From contig OZ241844.1 of the NCBI GenBank assembly GCA_965202735.1, forward strand, positions 3,038,001-3,102,000: DNA of 64,000 bases, given 5' to 3'. Numbering within the stretch: position 1 is the first letter of the stretch; every line of letters begins with the position of its first letter. Below, piece by piece: positions 20,037 through 30,900 of this stretch. The position numbers and the translations under genes were made by a program. This DNA comes from HK1 sp965202735 (GTDB lineage Bacteria > Pseudomonadota > Gammaproteobacteria > HK1). Below the pieces are notes generated by a model. It did no database searches. It saw nothing but the letters and a program-made list of their open reading frames with translations, and was not told the origin of the DNA.

Positions 20037-20927
20037 ATGAGCATGACCGCTGCGCAGACAGCCGCCCTGGCGCTCCCCCCGCTGCCGGCCCCATTGCCGG
20101 CGGCCGCACCGCCCGCGCTCGCCGAGCCGGTGCCGGACGACATCGGGACGGTCGGCGAGGTCACCGTCGAGAGCCCGCGCATGACCTCGCGCAACGTCAG
20201 TGTCATGTACGGCGACAAGATGGGGATCGAGCGCGTCAACCTCGACATCGGCAGCAACGAGGTCCTGGCGATGATCGGCCCCTCGGGCTGCGGCAAGTCG
20301 ACCTTCCTGCGCTGCCTCAACCGCATGAACGACACCGTCGACATCTGCCGGGTGTCGGGCAGCATCAGGCTCGACGGGGAGGACATCCACGACCCCCGCC
20401 TCGACGTCGTGCAGCTTCGCGCCCGGGTCGGCATGGTGTTCCAGAAGCCCAACCCGTTCCCCAAGTCGATCTACGACAACGTCGCCTACGGGCCGAGGAT
20501 CCACGGCCTGGTGGACGGGAAGCGCGAGACGGACGCGATCGTCGAGCGCAGCCTCGAGAAGGCCGGGCTGTGGAACGAGGTCAGGGACCGCCTGGACCAG
20601 CCCGGCACCGGCCTGTCCGGCGGCCAGCAGCAGCGGCTGTGCATCGCGCGGGCCATCGCGGTCAGCCCCGAGGTGATCCTCATGGACGAGCCCTGCTCCG
20701 CCCTCGACCCGATCGCGACCGCGCGCATCGAGGAGCTCATCGACGAGCTGCGGAAGAACTACACCATCGTGATCGTGACCCACTCGATGCAGCAGGCGGC
20801 CCGCGTCTCGCAGCGCACCGCGTACTTCCACCTCGGCCGGCTCATCGAGGTCGGGGAGACGAACCACGTCTTCACCAACCCCCGCCACAAGCTGACCGAG
20901 GACTACATCACCGGCCGGTTCGGCTGA
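20037..20927 (+). CDS. pstB: Phosphate ABC ATPase PstB
   Basis: 296 residues, with about 45 extra Ala/Pro-rich residues at the N-terminus compared with typical PstB. Walker A is GPSGCGKST (about 83-91), followed by FLRCLNRMND, a Q-loop FQKPNPFPKSI, signature LSGGQQQRL, Walker B VILMDEPCSALDP and the H-loop THSMQQA. It energises phosphate import by PstCA. ATG 20037 follows a GAGGAG site. An inner ATG (codon 49, MTSRNVS) would give a standard-length protein. Confidence 0.96.
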   Translation: MSMTAAQTAALALPPLPAPLPAAAPPALAEPVPDDIGTVGEVTVESPRMTSRNVSVMYGDKMGIERVNLDIGSNEVLAMIGPSGCGKSTFLRCLNRMNDTVDICRVSGSIRLDGEDIHDPRLDVVQLRARVGMVFQKPNPFPKSIYDNVAYGPRIHGLVDGKRETDAIVERSLEKAGLWNEVRDRLDQPGTGLSGGQQQRLCIARAIAVSPEVILMDEPCSALDPIATARIEELIDELRKNYTIVIVTHSMQQAARVSQRTAYFHLGRLIEVGETNHVFTNPRHKLTEDYITGRFG

Positions 20928-20958
20928 ACGCGGCCCGGACGGCTTCCGGGGGGCCACG

Positions 20959-21675
20959 ATGAGCGGCGAAGAGCACATCTTCAAGCGCTTCGACCAGGAG
21001 CTCGCGGACCTGAACGGCGTGGTGCTGCGCATGGGCGGGCTGGTCGAGGACCAGATCGCGAAGGCGATGAACGCCCTGCGCGATGCGGACCCGGAGGCTG
21101 CCCGCAACGTGGTGGCCCGCGACCATGTCGTGAACTTCTTCGACGTGCAGGCCGACGAGCGGATCGTCAACCTCCTCGCGCTGCGCCAGCCGGTGGGCAA
21201 GGACCTCCGCATGATCCTCTCGCTCGGCAAGACGGTGACGGACCTGGAGCGTATCGGCGACGAGGCGGAGCGCATCGCGCGGATGGCCATCGACATCCAC
21301 GGCTCCGGCACCCCGCCGCCCGACCCCCTCCTGCTCAGCGATGCGTTCCGCATGTCGACGCTCGCCACCCGGATGCTGCACGACGTGCTCGACGCGCTGG
21401 CCCGGCTCGACGTGGACATGGCGATCCGGGTCGCCCGCGGCGACATCGAGCTCGACAGCGAGTTCCAGGCCGCGCTCCGCCGCCTGTCCACGTACATCAT
21501 GGAAGATGCCCGCAACGTCGGGCACATCATCAACGTGACCTTCATCGTCAAGTCGCTCGAGCGGATCGGCGACCATTCCAAGAACATCGCGGAGTACGTG
21601 GTCTTCCTGGTGAAGGGGAAGGACGTGCGGCACGTCAGCCCGGAGTCGATCGACACCGACGGGCTCGACCGCTGA
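20959..21675 (+). CDS. phoU: Phosphate signalling regulator PhoU
   Basis: 238 residues. Two three-helix PhoU repeats with the metal-binding pattern LERIGDEAERIA (first repeat) and LERIGDHSKNIAEY (second). PhoU couples Pst transport to the PhoR-PhoB sensor. Last gene of the operon, 31 bases after pstB. No phoB or phoR is in the window. Confidence 0.96.
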   Translation: MSGEEHIFKRFDQELADLNGVVLRMGGLVEDQIAKAMNALRDADPEAARNVVARDHVVNFFDVQADERIVNLLALRQPVGKDLRMILSLGKTVTDLERIGDEAERIARMAIDIHGSGTPPPDPLLLSDAFRMSTLATRMLHDVLDALARLDVDMAIRVARGDIELDSEFQAALRRLSTYIMEDARNVGHIINVTFIVKSLERIGDHSKNIAEYVVFLVKGKDVRHVSPESIDTDGLDR

Positions 21676-21680
21676 GCCAC

Positions 21681-21704
21681 CGGGCGGAGCGGGTCTTCCG
21701 CCCG
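21681..21704. terminator. Hairpin after phoU
   Basis: A perfect 8-bp stem CGGGCGGA / TCCGCCCG with an 8-base loop starts 5 bases after the phoU stop, between the convergent phoU and mtfA. There is no T-run, so it is only a candidate bidirectional terminator. Confidence 0.45.
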
Positions 21705-21745
21705 ACGGCAGACTCACATCATTCATGGTCGTTGGGAATTGAGGC

Positions 21746-22507
21746 TCAGCGGCCGTGCGCCGCCGCGAGGCGTGCGATCGGATCCTGCCGGTAGAAGGCG
21801 CGCAGCTCCGCGTAGACCCCCGGATAGCACTCGTCGAGCACCTCCGGCAGCTCGAAGAAGTACTCGCTCGCGACCGCGAAGAATTCGTCCGGCCCCTCGG
21901 TCGCGTAGTCGTCGATGTCGGTCTCCTCGCCGGCGTCGACCCGGGCGCACAGGTCCTCGAACGCCTCGCTGAACACGCGGTACCAGGCCGCTCCGTCCAT
22001 CCCCGGGTGCAGGGGCGGAAACCCGTTCGCGTCGCCGTTCAGCATGTCGAGCTTGTGCGCCATCTCGTGGATGACGACGTTGTAGCCCTCCAGGCGGCCC
22101 GATGCCGCGACGTCTTCCCACGACAGGACCACCGGCCCGTGGGACCAGGACTCGCCGCTGCGCGGCTCCTCCCACTCGTGCTCGACCCCCGCCTCGTCGA
22201 CCGACGTGCCGCGCGAGACGAACCCGCCGGGATACACGACGACCGACCGCCAGCCGGTGTACGCCTCCATGCCGAGCCCGAGGATGGGCACGCACGCCTG
22301 GGCGGCCACCACGACGCGCGACTCCTCGTCGAGCTCGAAGCCTCCGGCGCCTTCGATGGACTTCGTGCGCAGGAACGCGTCCGCGAGCGCCCGCAGGGTC
22401 ACGGCGTCGGACTCGGGGAGGGTGGCCACGATCGGCCACGAGCGCCGCACCGACTGCCACGACGCATCGGTGAACGCGGCCCGCTCGGGTCTGAGGAAGC
22501 GGAACAT
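21746..22507 (-). CDS. mtfA: MtfA zinc peptidase (M90 family)
   Basis: 253 residues. The zincin motif HEMAHKLD lies at residues 147-154. Family landmarks include GWRSVVVYPGGF, VVLSWEDV and the C-terminal EYFFELPEVL. In E. coli, MtfA interacts with the glucose repressor Mlc and is a cytosolic metallopeptidase. The start MFRFLRPE fits the family; no ribosome site is obvious. It converges with phoU. The upstream 230 bases to the next gene hold nothing I recognise. Confidence 0.93.
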   Translation of the reverse strand: MFRFLRPERAAFTDASWQSVRRSWPIVATLPESDAVTLRALADAFLRTKSIEGAGGFELDEESRVVVAAQACVPILGLGMEAYTGWRSVVVYPGGFVSRGTSVDEAGVEHEWEEPRSGESWSHGPVVLSWEDVAASGRLEGYNVVIHEMAHKLDMLNGDANGFPPLHPGMDGAAWYRVFSEAFEDLCARVDAGEETDIDDYATEGPDEFFAVASEYFFELPEVLDECYPGVYAELRAFYRQDPIARLAAAHGR

Positions 22508-22751
22508 GGTCGGGCGGTCGCTCCGGTCGGCTTCGGCACGCGAGAGTCACCGATTCCCGGCGTCGGACGCGGACCCGCCGGAATCGGTTTCGAGGAACAA
22601 AGTCGGAATGAGATACTGCCGTACTTTGAACAACGTGGGCATGATTGAGACGATCAGCTCCACTGTGCGTCATGAGGCGCGGCGGGCTTTCGAGCCGGAC
22701 GCACGGATTCCCACTTGATTCCCGGACGATAGTCCACGGATGGTGGCCGGA

Positions 22752-25023
22752 ATGAATCGCCAGTTCTTCGAAAACCCGATCCTCAACTCTCCGTATGGCT
22801 GCCCGAGCCGGCACTGGGAGCTCGGCGATGACGGCCAGCCGACCCGGAAGATCGTCGAAAGACGCCGCCGGGCCGAGCTCATCTCTCCCGTCCCCAGGCC
22901 GAGGAAGCGCGGAAGCTCCGCCCGGCAGGAAAGGCTGGTACTCGACGAGGGGGAGGACCTCTCGACCCGGGAGCAGCAGTACGAACGGCACGCCGGGATC
23001 ATCAACAGCGTCCGTCGCGAGGTGGACGAGTGGCGCCGGCGCCCGGACCCCGGCCACTGGCGGGTGACCCCGGAGACGGCCCGCCTCCTCCAGCACTGGC
23101 GCCACTACAAGTTCAGTGATCTCCGGCCCTACCATCAAGGACCGGCTGCGGGTACTGAAGCCGAACGACCCGGAAAGCTACTACCGGGGCCGAGAGCTCG
23201 TTCCGGGCGACCTGCTGGCCGACCTGGACCGGGCAAGGATCGTCATCACCAACTATCACGCCCTGCGTCGCCGGGAGCGGGTCGAGATCGCCAGGGGGGG
23301 CAGGGCGCTGCTGCAGGGACGCGGTCCTTCCCTCGACACCCGGGAATCCGAGGGCCAGATGCTGAGGCGGCTGATGCCCGAGCTCATGGGCTTCAGGAAC
23401 ATCCTGGTGCTGAACGACGAGGCCCACCACTGCTATCGCGAGAAACAGGGCGAGACGCTCGAAGGCGATCTCGGGGGAGAAGAGAAGAAGGAAGCCGAGA
23501 AGAACAGGGAGGCGGCACGGCTCTGGATTTCGGGCCTTGAATCCGTGAATCGCAAGCTCGGCACGTCACGGGTGATCGACCTCTCCGCCACTCCCTTCTT
23601 CCTCAGTGGCTCCGGCTACGCCGAGGACCTGCTCCGGGAGGTCATGAACACCGTCGGCAAGCCGGGACGGCTCGGCGAATCCATACGCTGCGTCGTATCG
23701 GTATCCATGTTGAGCGAGGGCTGGGACGCGAACACGGTGACTCACGTTCTCGGGGTGCGGGCCTTCGGTACCCAGTTGCTCTGCGAGCAGGTGGTCGGCC
23801 GCGCCCTCCGCCGCCAATCCTACGACCTCGACGGAGAGGACCGGCTGAGCGTCGAGTACGCGGATGTGCTCGGCATTCCCTTCGATTTCACGGCCACCCC
23901 CGTCGTCGCTCCACCCGGACCGCCGCGCGAGACCGTCCACGTGCAAGCTGTCCGCCCCGAGCGCGACCATCTGGAGATCCGCTTTCCGAGGGTCGCCGGC
24001 TATGGCGTCGAGTGGCCCGAAGACGGGCTCACGGCCGAATTCAACGAAGACTCGGTGCTCGAGCTCACCCCGGAGCTGGTCGGCGCGACCGAGACGAGGA
24101 ATTCGGGGATCATCGGCCAGCCGGTGGACCTGAACCTCGCCCACACCGGCGCGCTGCGGCAATCCCGGGTCGTCTACGAGCTGACCGCCTACTTGCTGCT
24201 TACCAGATATCGGGACTCGGACGGGGAGCCCCGGCTGCACCTGTTCGGGCAGATGAAGCGTATCGTGCGCGAGTGGCTGGACGATTGTCTCGTCCACAAG
24301 GGCGGAACCAACGCCGCACAGTTGGCGTACAAGACGATTGCCGACAAGGCCTGTGAACGGATTGCCGCCGGAATCATCCGCTCTCGGCTCTCACGGGAAA
24401 ATCCGGTGAAGGCCGTTCTCGACCCCTACAACCCGACCGGCTCGACGGCGAACGTCAACTTCCGGACCTCCAGGACGAGCCGGTACCAGACCGACCCCCG
24501 TCACTGTCACGTCAACTGGGCCATCCTGGACAGTGGCTGGGAAGCGGAGCTGTGCCGGGTGGTCGAGGCTCATCCGCAGGTAGTGGCCTACGTGAAGAAT
24601 CACGGTCTCGGATTCGAGGTTCCCTACCAGGCCGGGTCGCAGAGCCGAAGATATCTCCCCGATTTCATCGTGTTGCTCGACGACGGGCGAGGCGAGGACG
24701 ACCCCCTCCATCTGGTCGTCGAGGTCAAGGGATATCGCGGAGAGGACGCCAAGGACAAGAAGACGACGATGGAAACCCTGTGGGTCCCGGGGGTGAACCG
24801 GCTCGGCTCCCATGGCCGCTGGGCATTTGCCGAATTCAGGGACGTCTACACGATGCGGGAGGGATTCGAGCTGAGAAGCAGCCTCCACAACGAGTTCGAG
24901 CATGTGGCGAGCGGATTCCTGGAAAAAGTCCGGGCGGAAGCGGCACAAAGCCTGATCCGAGCCGGAGGCAGCATGCCGCATATCGAGCATGTTCCGCGCA
25001 GAAAGAGCGAGGTCCGGAATTGA
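22752..25023 (+). pseudogene. Restriction endonuclease helicase subunit, deleted
   Basis: Two frames together match the BPTD_3080-like, type III-Res-like family of restriction helicases (normally around 1000 residues). The first frame (22752 to about 23125) gives the N-terminus MNRQFFENPILNSPYGCP up to LLQHWRHYKFSDLRP. The sequence then jumps, out of frame, to TIKDRLRVLKPND (frame starting 23116), so the segment with Walker A is missing. The second frame runs DEAHHCY (motif II), DLSATPFF, then from GSGYAE directly to DLLREVMNTVGK, where roughly 190 residues appear absent, then QVVGRALRRQ and a nuclease-like tail (LDSGWEAE, PDFIVLL, VVEVKGYRG). Without ATP binding it should be inactive. Deletion sizes are judged from memory of the family. 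Confidence 0.75.
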
Positions 25024-25136
25024 TCCTCGTGGATACGTCGATATGGATCGACCACCTGCGCAGTCCCCTGGCCCGGCTCGCGAAGCTCGTGAGTGTCGGC
25101 GAAGTGCTATCGCCAACAACGCCGAGATCGACGTGA
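25020..25136 (+). pseudogene. VapC PIN toxin, N-terminal fragment
   Basis: A TTG start overlapping the previous stop begins MILVDTSIWIDHLRS, the typical VapC start with the first catalytic Asp, and runs through ARLAKLVSVGEVL. It then breaks off after about 33 codons and reads on into the methylase fragment in another frame, ending after 38 codons. The rest of the PIN domain is missing, so no toxin activity is expected. The junction at about 25109 is a deletion scar. Confidence 0.7.
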
Positions 25137-26437
25137 TCTGGGAGCAGTTCCAGGAGACCCTGGAGCCGTTGCGCAACGGATTGAACCTTGCGCTGGGCCA
25201 GAGCTGGGAAGAGTGGGAAATCCCCCGGGAAGCGGGCGACCCGTGGCCCGTTCCCGCAGCGGAAGCGTGGAGAAGGCTCCACGCCGCGCGGACCGACGAC
25301 GCCAGGACGGCGGAGCTGCTCATTGTGAACCGCGAGCTGGGCCGCGGCTACACGCTGGACAGTCTTCCCGACCAGCCCCGCGACCCGTGGGATACCGAGG
25401 CCACCGAGCTTCACCGGAGGTGGTGGGAGCACCGCATCGCACGTCAGAAGGAGATCGACGCATCGATCGCCGCGAAGGCCGAGTTCGAATACCTCTACGA
25501 CAAACCCTGTGAAGACAGGAAGATCGTCCGCACCGCCGGTCCATTCACCGTCGAGAGCCTTTCTCCGCACCGGACGCCTGGAGTGGACGAGCACGACAAC
25601 CTGATCGACAGGACGGCGGACACCAGGGGCTACTATGGCCGGGAACCCGAGTTCGTGCCGATGATCCTCGAGAACATCAGGACCACCGGCATCCAGCAGG
25701 CCCACAAGGAGGACCGGCTGGCGTTCACCTCCGTCGCTCCCTGGCCGGGCCGACTGGTCTGCGCGGAAGCACGCTACGTCGAGGGTGGAAGCCGGGATGA
25801 CGATGAGGGCGCAGGCCCGGAAAGGCGCGCGGCAATCTTCGTCGGCCCGGAGTTCGGCACGGTCTCCCGCCCCGATCTGGTCGCAGCCACCCGGGAGGCC
25901 GCCGAGGCCGGATTCGACGTGCTCGTCGCCTGCGCGTTCAGCTACGACGCGCACTCGTCGGAGTTTGCCGGACTCGGCCGCATCCCCGTCCTGAAGGCGC
26001 GGATGAATGCCGACCTCCACATGGCGGACGACCTGAAGAACACCGGCAAGGGCAACCTCTTCGTCATCTTCGGCGAGCCCGACATCGAGATCCTCGAGGC
26101 AGGCGACGACCGGATCAGGGTCAGGATCAACGGGGTGGATGTCTTCCATCCGGGCACCGGGGAGGTCCGCTCCGACGGACCGGACGGAATTGCGTGCTGG
26201 TTCATCGACACGGACTACAACGAGGAGAGCTTCTTTGTCCGGCAAGCCTACTTTCTGGGCGCCAACGATCCATACAAGTCTCTCAGGACCACCCTGAGAG
26301 CCGAGATCGACCCCGAGGCATGGGAGACCCTCCACAGCGACACCTCCCGCCCCTTCCCCAGGCCCCGATCCGGCCGAATTGCCGTCAAGGCCATCAACCA
26401 CCTTGGAGACGAAGTGATGAAGGTCTTCCGAACATGA
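25109..26437 (+). pseudogene. Site-specific DNA methylase, C-terminal fragment
   Basis: About 440 codons matching the C-terminal part of the methylase partner of BPTD_3080-like restriction enzymes: RQKEIDASIAAKAEFEYLYD, GPFTVESLSPHR, IFVGPEFGTVSRPDLV, DLHMADDLKNTGKGNLF and the closing INHLGDEVMKVF. No SAM-binding or DPPY-type motif is present because the N-terminal half is missing; it is joined to the vapC fragment instead. In intact loci I would expect methylase then nuclease, so this order also suggests rearrangement. Confidence 0.75.
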
Positions 26438-26601
26438 AAGAGACACGACACGGCGTCCGTTGCTTCTCTCGCCTCATATCGTGGTGAAGCCTCCGGACAG
26501 GAGTACCGAAGGTCGACCGAAAGTCCGGTTGGCACGTCCGGCCTGTCCGGTGGTTCCGGCGGGACGGACCGTGAAATCGGCCGCGACCGGAACCGGCGGA
26601 G

Positions 26602-27111
26602 CTATCCGGTCCCTTCCCGAAGGCGTCGCCGGAAATCGGCCTCGCCCGTGCACGCCAGCGCCGCCGCCATCAGCGCCTTGATGCCGAGCTTCCGCCGGCG
26701 CACGTCGGTGGTGTGGTCCACCTCCAGCACCACGTCCGGCAACGGGTCCCGATCGACGTCGATCGCCGGGCCGTACAGACGGGACCGGTCCGCTTGCAGA
26801 TAGAGGATCTCGTCGGCCTGCATCAGCCAGCGCCTGCGTCCTGCCGCGTCCAGACGCACGAGGTCCGCCGAACCGAAACACACGATTCGAGAGCCGCGCA
26901 CCGACGCAACCCGCGTCGCCATCTCCACCAGTCGGCGTGAAGGACCTTCATGCCGGATGGAGGTGGGCTCGCAGACCTTCCAGGCGGTCTCGGTGCGTGC
27001 GTCCCAGAACTCCAGCCGATCTTCGTAGTGGTCGATCTCGCTCGCCGGCAGGCGGAACGACTCGCACCCGGGAAAGTCCTCCGCTCCGCCGGCAACCGGC
27101 GCGGTGGGCAC
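26602..27111 (-). CDS. Uma2 family (DUF820) nuclease-like, short form
   Basis: 169 residues. The PD-(D/E)xK-like core of Uma2 is visible: IDVDRDPLPDVVLEVDHTTD followed by the Lys in RRRKLG. The family normally continues with a Tyr and a further beta-strand and tail; here the sequence jumps after KLGI to KALMAAALACTGEADFRRRL, which looks like the far C-terminus, so an in-frame internal deletion is likely. The GTG at 27111 lies a few bases after the stop of the dioxygenase gene, suggesting co-transcription. Function of Uma2 proteins is unsettled. Activity here is doubtful. Confidence 0.6.
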   Translation of the reverse strand: MPTAPVAGGAEDFPGCESFRLPASEIDHYEDRLEFWDARTETAWKVCEPTSIRHEGPSRRLVEMATRVASVRGSRIVCFGSADLVRLDAAGRRRWLMQADEILYLQADRSRLYGPAIDVDRDPLPDVVLEVDHTTDVRRRKLGIKALMAAALACTGEADFRRRLREGTG

Positions 27112-27115
27112 CGCT

Positions 27116-27880
27116 TCAGACCGGCACCGACGGGTAGCGGTCGGAGCGCGTGCCCGGGATCGGCCGGTTCCCGGCGGCGTGGTAGGTGAACACCGCGGAC
27201 AGCTTGACCTCTCCCGAGCGGTTCTTGCCCGCGGCGTGGAACAGGCGGCAGTGGAACAGCAGCGCATCGCCCGCCTCGAGCTCCACGAAGGCCGCGGTGT
27301 CGATGAGCGCGCGGTTCTCGTCGAGCTCCGGGCGCAGGAACAGGTGCCGATCGAACCGGCCCCGGTCGAGGTGCAGCCGGTGGCTGCCGGGGATGACCCG
27401 CAGGGCGCCGTTCTCGTCACGCTCCGGTCCGAGGGCGAGCCACACCGAGACGAGCTCCGGGGCATCGAACGACCAGTACCGGATGTCCTGGTGCCAGGCC
27501 GTCGAGCTGCTGAACCCGGGGTGCTTGGTCATCACGCAGTTGTGATGGCACTGGGACATCTCGACCCGCTCCTCGCGCATCACGCCGCGCAGCGTCGACG
27601 CAAGCTCGGGCGCGGTCGCCCATCGGCGGAAGACCGGCCCCCGCGAGTAGGCATGCAGCAACCGCCGCGGGGTGTTGCCTCCGGCCGAATCACGGCTCGC
27701 GGGAGAGCCGGGATAGCCCACGTCGGCCTCGAACTCCGCCGGGCCTTGCAGTGGGTCGAGGGCGCCGAGCACCGTCTCGCGCATCTCGTCGACGCCGGGG
27801 GGATCGACGAGACCGCGCACCACCAGGTAGCCGTCACGCTCGAACGTATCCGGCGAAAGCTCGTGCATCGCGTTGATCAT
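27116..27880 (-). CDS. Phytanoyl-CoA dioxygenase (PhyH) family protein
   Basis: 254 residues. The Fe(II)/2-oxoglutarate triad is visible: HQD at residues 130-132, distal His in LFHAAGKN (215) and the cosubstrate Arg at about 222. The block TAWHQDIRYWSF and GALRVIPGSHR are typical of the family. Members hydroxylate CoA esters, ectoine or small metabolites; the substrate is unknown. In-frame ATGs at codons 1 and 5 are both possible. It lies 50 bases from the autotransporter gene end and shares a strand with it and with the short Uma2 gene. Confidence 0.88.
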   Translation of the reverse strand: MINAMHELSPDTFERDGYLVVRGLVDPPGVDEMRETVLGALDPLQGPAEFEADVGYPGSPASRDSAGGNTPRRLLHAYSRGPVFRRWATAPELASTLRGVMREERVEMSQCHHNCVMTKHPGFSSSTAWHQDIRYWSFDAPELVSVWLALGPERDENGALRVIPGSHRLHLDRGRFDRHLFLRPELDENRALIDTAAFVELEAGDALLFHCRLFHAAGKNRSGEVKLSAVFTYHAAGNRPIPGTRSDRYPSVPV

Positions 27881-27929
27881 GGGTCGATTTCCACCGTGGC
27901 GCGCACGGCCCCGCCGCGGGCCGCGGGGC

Positions 27930-30900
27930 TCACCAGCGCAGCTCGCCCCGCACCATCAGGCTCGCCTCGGCGGCGCGGGCCTCCTCCTCCCGACGCTCAC
28001 CCTCCATCGACAGCCTCAGCGTCGGACCCACCGTGTAGCGCGCTCCCACCCGCAGGGTCCGTCCGCCCCCCTCCGTCAGGGCGAGCCCCCCATACGGACT
28101 CAGCACCGCCATCCTCCCCGGTCCCCTCACCCCGAACCCGTACCCGACCTCCGCCTCCACATGTCCCTCCGCCTCCAGACCGCTCCCCCACCCCGGCCCG
28201 GACCCCGCCCTGCGCTCGAACAGCCCCTCCAGGTCCGTCGCCGTGCGCCCCCACGAGGGCGCCACCGTCAGCCAAAGCCCGTGTCCGTCCACGCCCGGGG
28301 CCATCTGCACCCGAGCGCTCACGCCCCACTCCTCATGCCCGCTCTCCTCGTGCGCAACCACCGTCCGCGCCCGCACCTCCATCGTCACACCCGCCGCCGG
28401 GTCGCGCCACGTCAGGCTCGCGCCCGCCTCCACCCCCGCCCCGTCCAGCGCGTCCCCTCCGTCATGGCGCAGCCCCACCTCCAGCGCCGGCGTCAGCGTC
28501 GCCTCGCCCCCGAGCCCGCGCTCGTGCGACCCCTCCAGCCCCACACGCACCCGGCGCGTGTCCGACGACAGGGCGCTGAGGCCGTCCCCCCCTTCCGCCT
28601 TCACCCTCGACACCGCCCCCTCGCCCCGCACCGACACCCGCGTCACGCCCCCCGCTATCCACCGCGTATCCTCGCTCACCACCCCACGACCCCCCAGCGC
28701 CGCGCTCGCATACGTCATGTCCACCCCACGCGTCGGACCGCTCTCCTCCTCGACCCGTACCTCGCCCTTGCCGTAGCCTGCGCTCGCCCACACGTGCGCG
28801 CCCCCCGAGTACAGCCACGCCAGGTACGGATGCACCGCCATCAGCTCGGTCTCGTAGACGCTCTTCACCCGGTCACCGCCCGCATCGTCCGCCTCGGTGT
28901 CGAATGTCCCCTCCGACCACGACACCGCCGCTCCGGCCAGCAGCCCCGGGCGCACCCGCATGTCCGCCCCCACATGCGCCGACCACACCCCGCCGTCCCA
29001 CGACACGTCGTCCTCCGACCCCGACAGCGACACCCGGCCACCCCGGCCCCACACCGCCGCCGACGCACCCCCGCCGCCAGTCTCCGACGCCCCGAGCGGC
29101 AGGGCGAACCGCGCACCGTCCAGCAGCTCGCGCAGGCGCGTGCCGGTCGGCTCCGCGTCTCGACGCTCGTCCCGCCAGCCCCCGGCGGACCCCGCACCGT
29201 CCCCCCACGCCTCGGCGCGGGCCGCCCCCGGCCAGGCCCCGAGCGCCAGCGACCGGCCCCCCTCACCCGAGGTCACCGCCTCGATGCGCCCCGCCACCGC
29301 ATCCAGCGACTGCGACGCCATCGCCGCCGCCACCTGCGGCAGCACCGCCCGGTGCACCGCGTTGGCGTGCACGGCGCCCGTCGTGTCCTTCACCGTCACC
29401 GTCACCGTCTCGCCGCTCGTCACCGTCAGGACCGTATCGCCCATCCGGGCGCTGTGGGTCACGGTCGCCGTGTCGTCGTCCGTGTCGTCGTCCGGCACAC
29501 CCCTCACCGTCACGGTCTGGGTGGTGCTGTAGTTCTCGGGGGTGAAGGTCAATGACATCGGCGAGACCGTCGCGACCGCCGTGTCGCGGCTCGACGGCGT
29601 CACCGTGACCGTGGCCGCGCCCGCCGGCCACTCATCCAGCTTCACCGTGTAGGCGCCGGTACCTCCCTCTGCCACCTCCAGCGTCTCCGGGCTCACCGTC
29701 AGGCCGACCGTCATGCCGGTGGCGCCGGAGAAGCCGTGGTAGCCCGTGCCCGCAGGGCCGTCCCTCAGCTCGCCCAGGACCGTCACGGCCTCGCCGAGGA
29801 CGTAGCTGGCCGTACTGTGCAGCCTGACCATGAACTTCTCGGTCCCTTCCAGCTTCGCGTCCACGATGGTGGGGATCGTGATGGTTGCGGTCCAGACACC
29901 GTCCGAGTTCTCGACGAACTTCACATAGAAGACCTGGTGCATTACTGACCCCTTGATGTCGCTCGTCATGAAGCGGCTCGATTCCCGACGGGGGAGCGAC
30001 AGGCTCACCGGAATAGCGCCCGACACCGGCCTGTCCGAATAGACGGTCAGGACGATCGGCATTCCCTCGGTCACCACGATGGGAGTGGTCTTGAGCGTCA
30101 GAATCGGTAGCGACGTGTCGACGTAAACAAGGGGAGTAAAGTAAGCCCCACCGGCTTCATCGAGCCCAATGACCATATGCCCCATTAGGGCCGCCCCCCA
30201 GCCGTCGTAGCGTCCACGAGGAAAGTGGACTCGGGTCGTACAGCAGTGACCCGCGGTGGTCGCCTTTCGAAACTCGACTTTGAGATCGCGGTCGCAATGC
30301 ACACCACCCACTGTAACCCTGGTGATAGCATTGCCGCCCCAGCTCGGCGGTATCCAATGAGTCCACTTCGAAGGAGTCTGGGCGTACCGAATTTCGATAC
30401 CGGTGTGTCCGGAACCGCCGTCTCCCAGTGCAACATGCTTGCTTCTCGGGCTGAGTGTTACGAGCCCCCCTATCGGTCCAAAGTGCATCTGTGCGGCGCA
30501 ATCGCCCGGCGGCCCGAGAGGGTGGGAAGCCGCAGCCGATGCAACCGCCACGGTGACCGTCACCGTCTCGGTGTCGGTGTTGCCGTGGCCGTCGCTCGCC
30601 GTCACCGTCATCGTGTAGGCGCCGGCCCGGGTCGGCGTGAACGCGAGCCGCGCCGCGCCGAGGCCGGTCCCCTCCGGCAGCGCCGGCGTCTCGCCCGCCT
30701 TGCGGGTCCAGGCGTAGCCGATGGGGTCGCCGTCGGCGTCGGTCGCCGTCGCCGTGATGGCCACCGCCTCGCCGGCCTCCACCGACACGTCCCCGATGTC
30801 CGCCAGCACCGGCGCCGCGTCGTCGTCGGTGATGGTGCCGGTCACCCGGAGCTTCTCCCCGCCCCCGGCGAGCGCCACCCTGGCGTCGCCCGTCTCCAGG

